From contig NZ_JBCMUN010000016.1 of the NCBI RefSeq assembly GCF_050467285.1, forward strand, positions 62,001-126,000: DNA of 64,000 nucleotides. Reading direction: 5' to 3'. Origin of the DNA: Paenibacillus_E oryzisoli_A (GTDB lineage: Bacteria; Bacillota; Bacilli; Paenibacillales; NBRC-103111). Made by a program: the position numbers and the translations under genes. The notes beneath the pieces are model-generated. The model was not told where the DNA came from, did no database searches, and saw only the letters and a list, made by a program, of their open reading frames with translations. Positions 62,401-64,000 of this stretch are shown here, one piece after another. Numbering within the stretch: the first letter of the stretch is position 1; every line of letters begins with the position of its first letter.

Positions 62401-62565
62401 GATCCTGCAGCTAAGGGGCGCAGCGGCATCGGGTTGTGGAATACGAATCGGCGTTTGAAGCAAATGTACGGCGCCGGGCTCACGATCCACAGCCGTCCCG
62501 GCGAGGGGACGCAGGTTTCTTTTCAATTCGTCAAACGCCAGCATGAAGCAAAGAAGGGGGGATGA
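59488..62565 (+). CDS. Hybrid 7TMR-DISM sensor kinase with degenerate first kinase and receiver
   Basis: This protein of about 1025 residues has a signal/anchor helix, an extracellular jelly-roll sensor (residues about 40-225), seven membrane helices (about 230-405), a HisKA/HATPase module, a receiver, and a C-terminal LytS/YesM-type His_kinase with HATPase. The first module has TSRELRTPL (Arg438 for the phospho-acceptor His) and LLRHAIKFT (no N-box Asn); the receiver has IANVMMP (Asn741 for Asp). The C-terminal kinase is intact (IQPHFLFNALNSI, IENAVKHG, DDGVGM). The ATG at 59488 is preferred over an upstream ATG at 59359 that overlaps a hairpin. Confidence 0.88.
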   Translation: MTKRKITLILILFLLLLTGLRLMWVSRHMDPPHPHAVQGVIDLRNWDFASTRTIPLEGEWAFYPGQWLFPRNSASAGPPLQPSLLHVPGPWNSAMPNGSSYGYGTYRLRILVDQQPGFSYGLIVPIIRTSSELLVNGTSLMKLGQPAEQAERYEARTLSYATSFQTNEHEIELVLQVANYKYPPGGGILRPIRLGSAAAAEQERRQQAALQFGLSVVIALHGIYAGLLFLLNRRQKMPAYFFLLTLALMLCILIDNDKLLLQMFPAINYEWTVKIVYLSYTGTAIFILKMTEGLFPQNRKYRVFHWYYRCCFAYVLFVLLAPAKLLVECNVLFTLITTFSTIFAPVYLLRMATKQHRDAIFLLLAISSVTSSIIWGIIKNRTLLDFGFYPYDIFFAIVSFAAYWFKQYFWHAEQATRLAQELQQADKMKDEFLASTSRELRTPLHDMINIAQSVRERGQEPLAGKNDADLELLITIGHRLSFMVNELSDLVLIKENRLLLRLNELRLAPVVSGVLDMVRFMTNKPIRFEMAIPEPFPLVIADEQRVIQILFSLLRHAIKFTNEGAVTIKAEARGHTAYVYIVDTGAGLDAETLQSVFQPYEHGNAGNGKGMGPGLSLCRQLIQLQGGSLSLESQAGQGATFTFTLPLAEKTDSIAAAIPLSPQTGDGPNTFHIMEDSTTPKPGPGQDSGRFHILAVDDDPVNLSVLSALFHGEPYDIAAASSGQEAIARLTERPWDLVIANVMMPHMSGYELSKRIRERYSSFELPILLLTARSGAEDVYAGFASGANDYVAKPTDVVELKARVRALVTLRQSVSRSLRMEAAYLQAQIQPHFLFNALNSITALSSVDTDQMNELIAAFSAYLRISFDMWNLEQLVPLAYELELVRSYLFIEQARFADRLTVDWHVQADLQQLLPPLVLQPLIENAVKHGLLSRSQGGTLSIRIMEQSDVVHIAVEDDGVGMDEGRVRQLLDPAAKGRSGIGLWNTNRRLKQMYGAGLTIHSRPGEGTQVSFQFVKRQHEAKKGG

Positions 62566-63224
62566 ACTTGCTTCGAGCACTTTTAATCGATGATGAGCGG
62601 CTTGCCTTGCTGCAGTTGGACAAAATGTTGAAAGAACTAACCTCACTTACCGTCACGGCTGCGTATACAGACCCTGCTGAGGCGCTGCAAGCCGCCCGTC
62701 TGTCACAGCCGGATATCGTCTTTCTGGATATCCATATGCCCGAGATCAATGGCATGCAGGTCGCGGACGAGCTGCTGCAGACGTGTCCTTCAGCCAAAAT
62801 TATTTTCATGACGGCTTATGATGTGTATGCGATCGAAGCGTTCGAGTTCAATCAGCTTGATTATGTGCTCAAGCCGTTGCAGCGCAGCCGCTTAATTCAA
62901 ACCGTTCAGCGTGTAGAGGAGAGGAACAATCGAGCTAGCTGCGAGCTGGCGCCTCTGCCAGACATCCCTTGGCGCACGACGCAGGCGCAGGAGCTCTTCG
63001 CTTATTTGCTCCATCATCGCAACTGCTTGGTGAGTAAAGAGCGTTTGGCGGACACCTTCTGGCCGCAATGTGAGCCGAAGAAGGCGGCTGCACAGCTTTT
63101 CGGCGCCATGGCTCAAATTCGCCAATGCCTTCGGCAGGCAGGCGCAGCGTTGAAGATTCGCTATGTGCATGACAGCGAAGCCTACGAACTTCATTCCCTG
63201 GACGGTAACCTTGACGTCGAGTAA
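62562..63224 (+). CDS. Response regulator with SARP/BTAD-like output domain
   Basis: This 220-residue protein has a receiver with intact acidic pocket (IDDERLALLQ, phospho-acceptor Asp in VFLDIHMPEING, LKPLQRSRL) and a C-terminal winged-helix output (LFAYLLHHRNCLVSKERLADTFWP) of the OmpR/SARP type, without the longer BTAD helical domain. It overlaps the sensor gene by ATGA and should be its partner. Confidence 0.88.
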   Translation: MNLLRALLIDDERLALLQLDKMLKELTSLTVTAAYTDPAEALQAARLSQPDIVFLDIHMPEINGMQVADELLQTCPSAKIIFMTAYDVYAIEAFEFNQLDYVLKPLQRSRLIQTVQRVEERNNRASCELAPLPDIPWRTTQAQELFAYLLHHRNCLVSKERLADTFWPQCEPKKAAAQLFGAMAQIRQCLRQAGAALKIRYVHDSEAYELHSLDGNLDVE

Positions 63225-63227
63225 TAG

Positions 63228-63256
63228 AAAAGGCGAGCTGCGCGAGCTCGCCTTCC
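63228..63256. terminator. Bidirectional terminator
   Basis: AAGGCGAGCT and AGCTCGCCTT pair around GCGCG, with A-rich sequence before. It lies between the convergent response-regulator and DUF402 genes. Confidence 0.85.
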
Positions 63257-63269
63257 TGCATTTTGCTAG

Positions 63270-63968
63270 TCATACCTCGTGCGGTGTCTGGCTGATAAGC
63301 CTCTCTATCGCCCCATTAAAAGGGAACTGCCTCGACGCAATCCGCGCCTGCAGCTTCGCCAGCTCTTGCCACACGCGGTCAACCAGATCAGGCGGATACC
63401 CGAATTTCACAGTATGCTCGGCAAATTCATCCTCATCCACGACTTGCCAGACGCCGTCTCTATAGACGAGATCAAGATCCAAATCAATGAACGAAACCCC
63501 CTCCTGATCAAGGCGAGGCGGCTCGCAAATGTTGCAATAATACTGGACAATCTGTCCGTCAACAACGTCCGCACTCACGGTAAACCAAGCATCCAACGGG
63601 AAAAATTCAACCGTCCACCGGTCGATCGTAAACGTCTGTCCCTTTGTGTAATGCCGCAGCTTGCGACCAGCGTGCCCCAGCACAAAGAGATGGGCGTCTC
63701 CTCGTTCCAGCAGCGTCGTTTCCCAGTCGTAGTGCGGTCGGTTGCCGTATTTTAACGCGCGGATTGGGATCGTCGTGCCGTATCCAGCCAGCCATTTGGC
63801 GGCTTCGTCCAGAATCGTAAGGTCGCGCATCAGCATAAAACGATCCGAGTAGTCTTCGACGCCCCGCAATGCCTCCGCCAAGCGCTCCCGGGCTTCCGGC
63901 AACGTCAGCCATGTCACCTGCATCCCTAGGGCAGCCTCCTGCCGAGTGAAGGACACAGGGCCGCCCAC
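63270..63968 (-). CDS. DUF402-domain protein
   Basis: This protein of up to 232 residues has the DUF402 core from about residue 75: YDWETTLLERGDAHLFVLG, VEFFPLDAWF, YYCNICEPP, FIDLDLDLVY. DUF402 proteins include nucleoside di- and triphosphate phosphatases (FomD-like). The first 70 residues are extra for the family. The right window edge is only 32 bp away, so the start is uncertain. Confidence 0.8.
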   Translation of the reverse strand: MGGPVSFTRQEAALGMQVTWLTLPEARERLAEALRGVEDYSDRFMLMRDLTILDEAAKWLAGYGTTIPIRALKYGNRPHYDWETTLLERGDAHLFVLGHAGRKLRHYTKGQTFTIDRWTVEFFPLDAWFTVSADVVDGQIVQYYCNICEPPRLDQEGVSFIDLDLDLVYRDGVWQVVDEDEFAEHTVKFGYPPDLVDRVWQELAKLQARIASRQFPFNGAIERLISQTPHEV

Positions 63969-64000
63969 CGCTGTTGCTTTCGCGATGAAGCAGGCCGAAT

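Overview
The window looks like a chromosome segment from a Paenibacillus/Cohnella-type Gram-positive bacterium (Bacillota). The support is strong GGAGG ribosome-binding sites, lipobox-bearing solute-binding proteins, YesM/YesN-type two-component regulators, a ypdA (bacillithiol-thiol) remnant, and several CUT1 sugar-type ABC importers that lack their own ATPase. I saw no rRNA, tRNA, CRISPR array, prophage or intact insertion sequence. Gene calls rest on reading the translations and motifs by eye; no database search was run.

Layout. 0.2-8.8 kb: a saccharide-use cluster (GH2 enzyme, lipoprotein binding protein, two permeases) with a divergent AraC regulator. 8.8-20.1 kb: MATE exporter, APH-like kinase, MarR regulator, a DUF2334/FG-GAP secreted protein, patatin-like lipase, a LysR/O-methyltransferase pair and a SEC-C protein. 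20.5-33.6 kb: a phosphodiester/polyol-phosphate region with two metallophosphoesterases, two UGP-like importers, a GntR and a DeoR regulator, a glycerophosphodiester phosphodiesterase, a tyrosine-phosphatase-like protein and a TarJ-like polyol(-phosphate) dehydrogenase. Three promoters there carry a similar site just downstream of the -10 box, which suggests a DeoR regulon. 33.9-42.1 kb: MgtC-like protein, a MITE, a K+ channel, a long repeat-rich gap, RtcB-like protein, DIP1984-family protein, NADAR protein and SWIM protein. 42.2-43.6 kb: a CLC-type fluoride exporter behind a fluoride riboswitch and terminator. 43.7-53.9 kb: a second glycan cluster (YesM/YesN pair, importer, MGH-like glycosidase, GH43). 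54-64 kb: VOC protein, ypdA remnant, ankyrin protein, Fur-controlled siderophore-binding protein with an AraC regulator, an Sm-like small protein, a large hybrid sensor with its response regulator, and a DUF402 protein.

The most unusual signal is non-coding. Seven intergenic gaps carry arrays of short palindromes, usually four per array, with start-to-start spacings of about 51, then 61-63 or 72-73, then 51 bp. Five unrelated palindrome sequences (called A to E here) share this spacing. The spacings are close to 5, 6 or 7 turns of B-DNA. Some arrays also show dyad symmetry at the scale of the whole element. I do not recognise this as a described repeat class. The second notable point is the hybrid sensor, whose first kinase module lacks its phospho-acceptor His and N-box Asn and whose internal receiver lacks its phospho-acceptor Asp.
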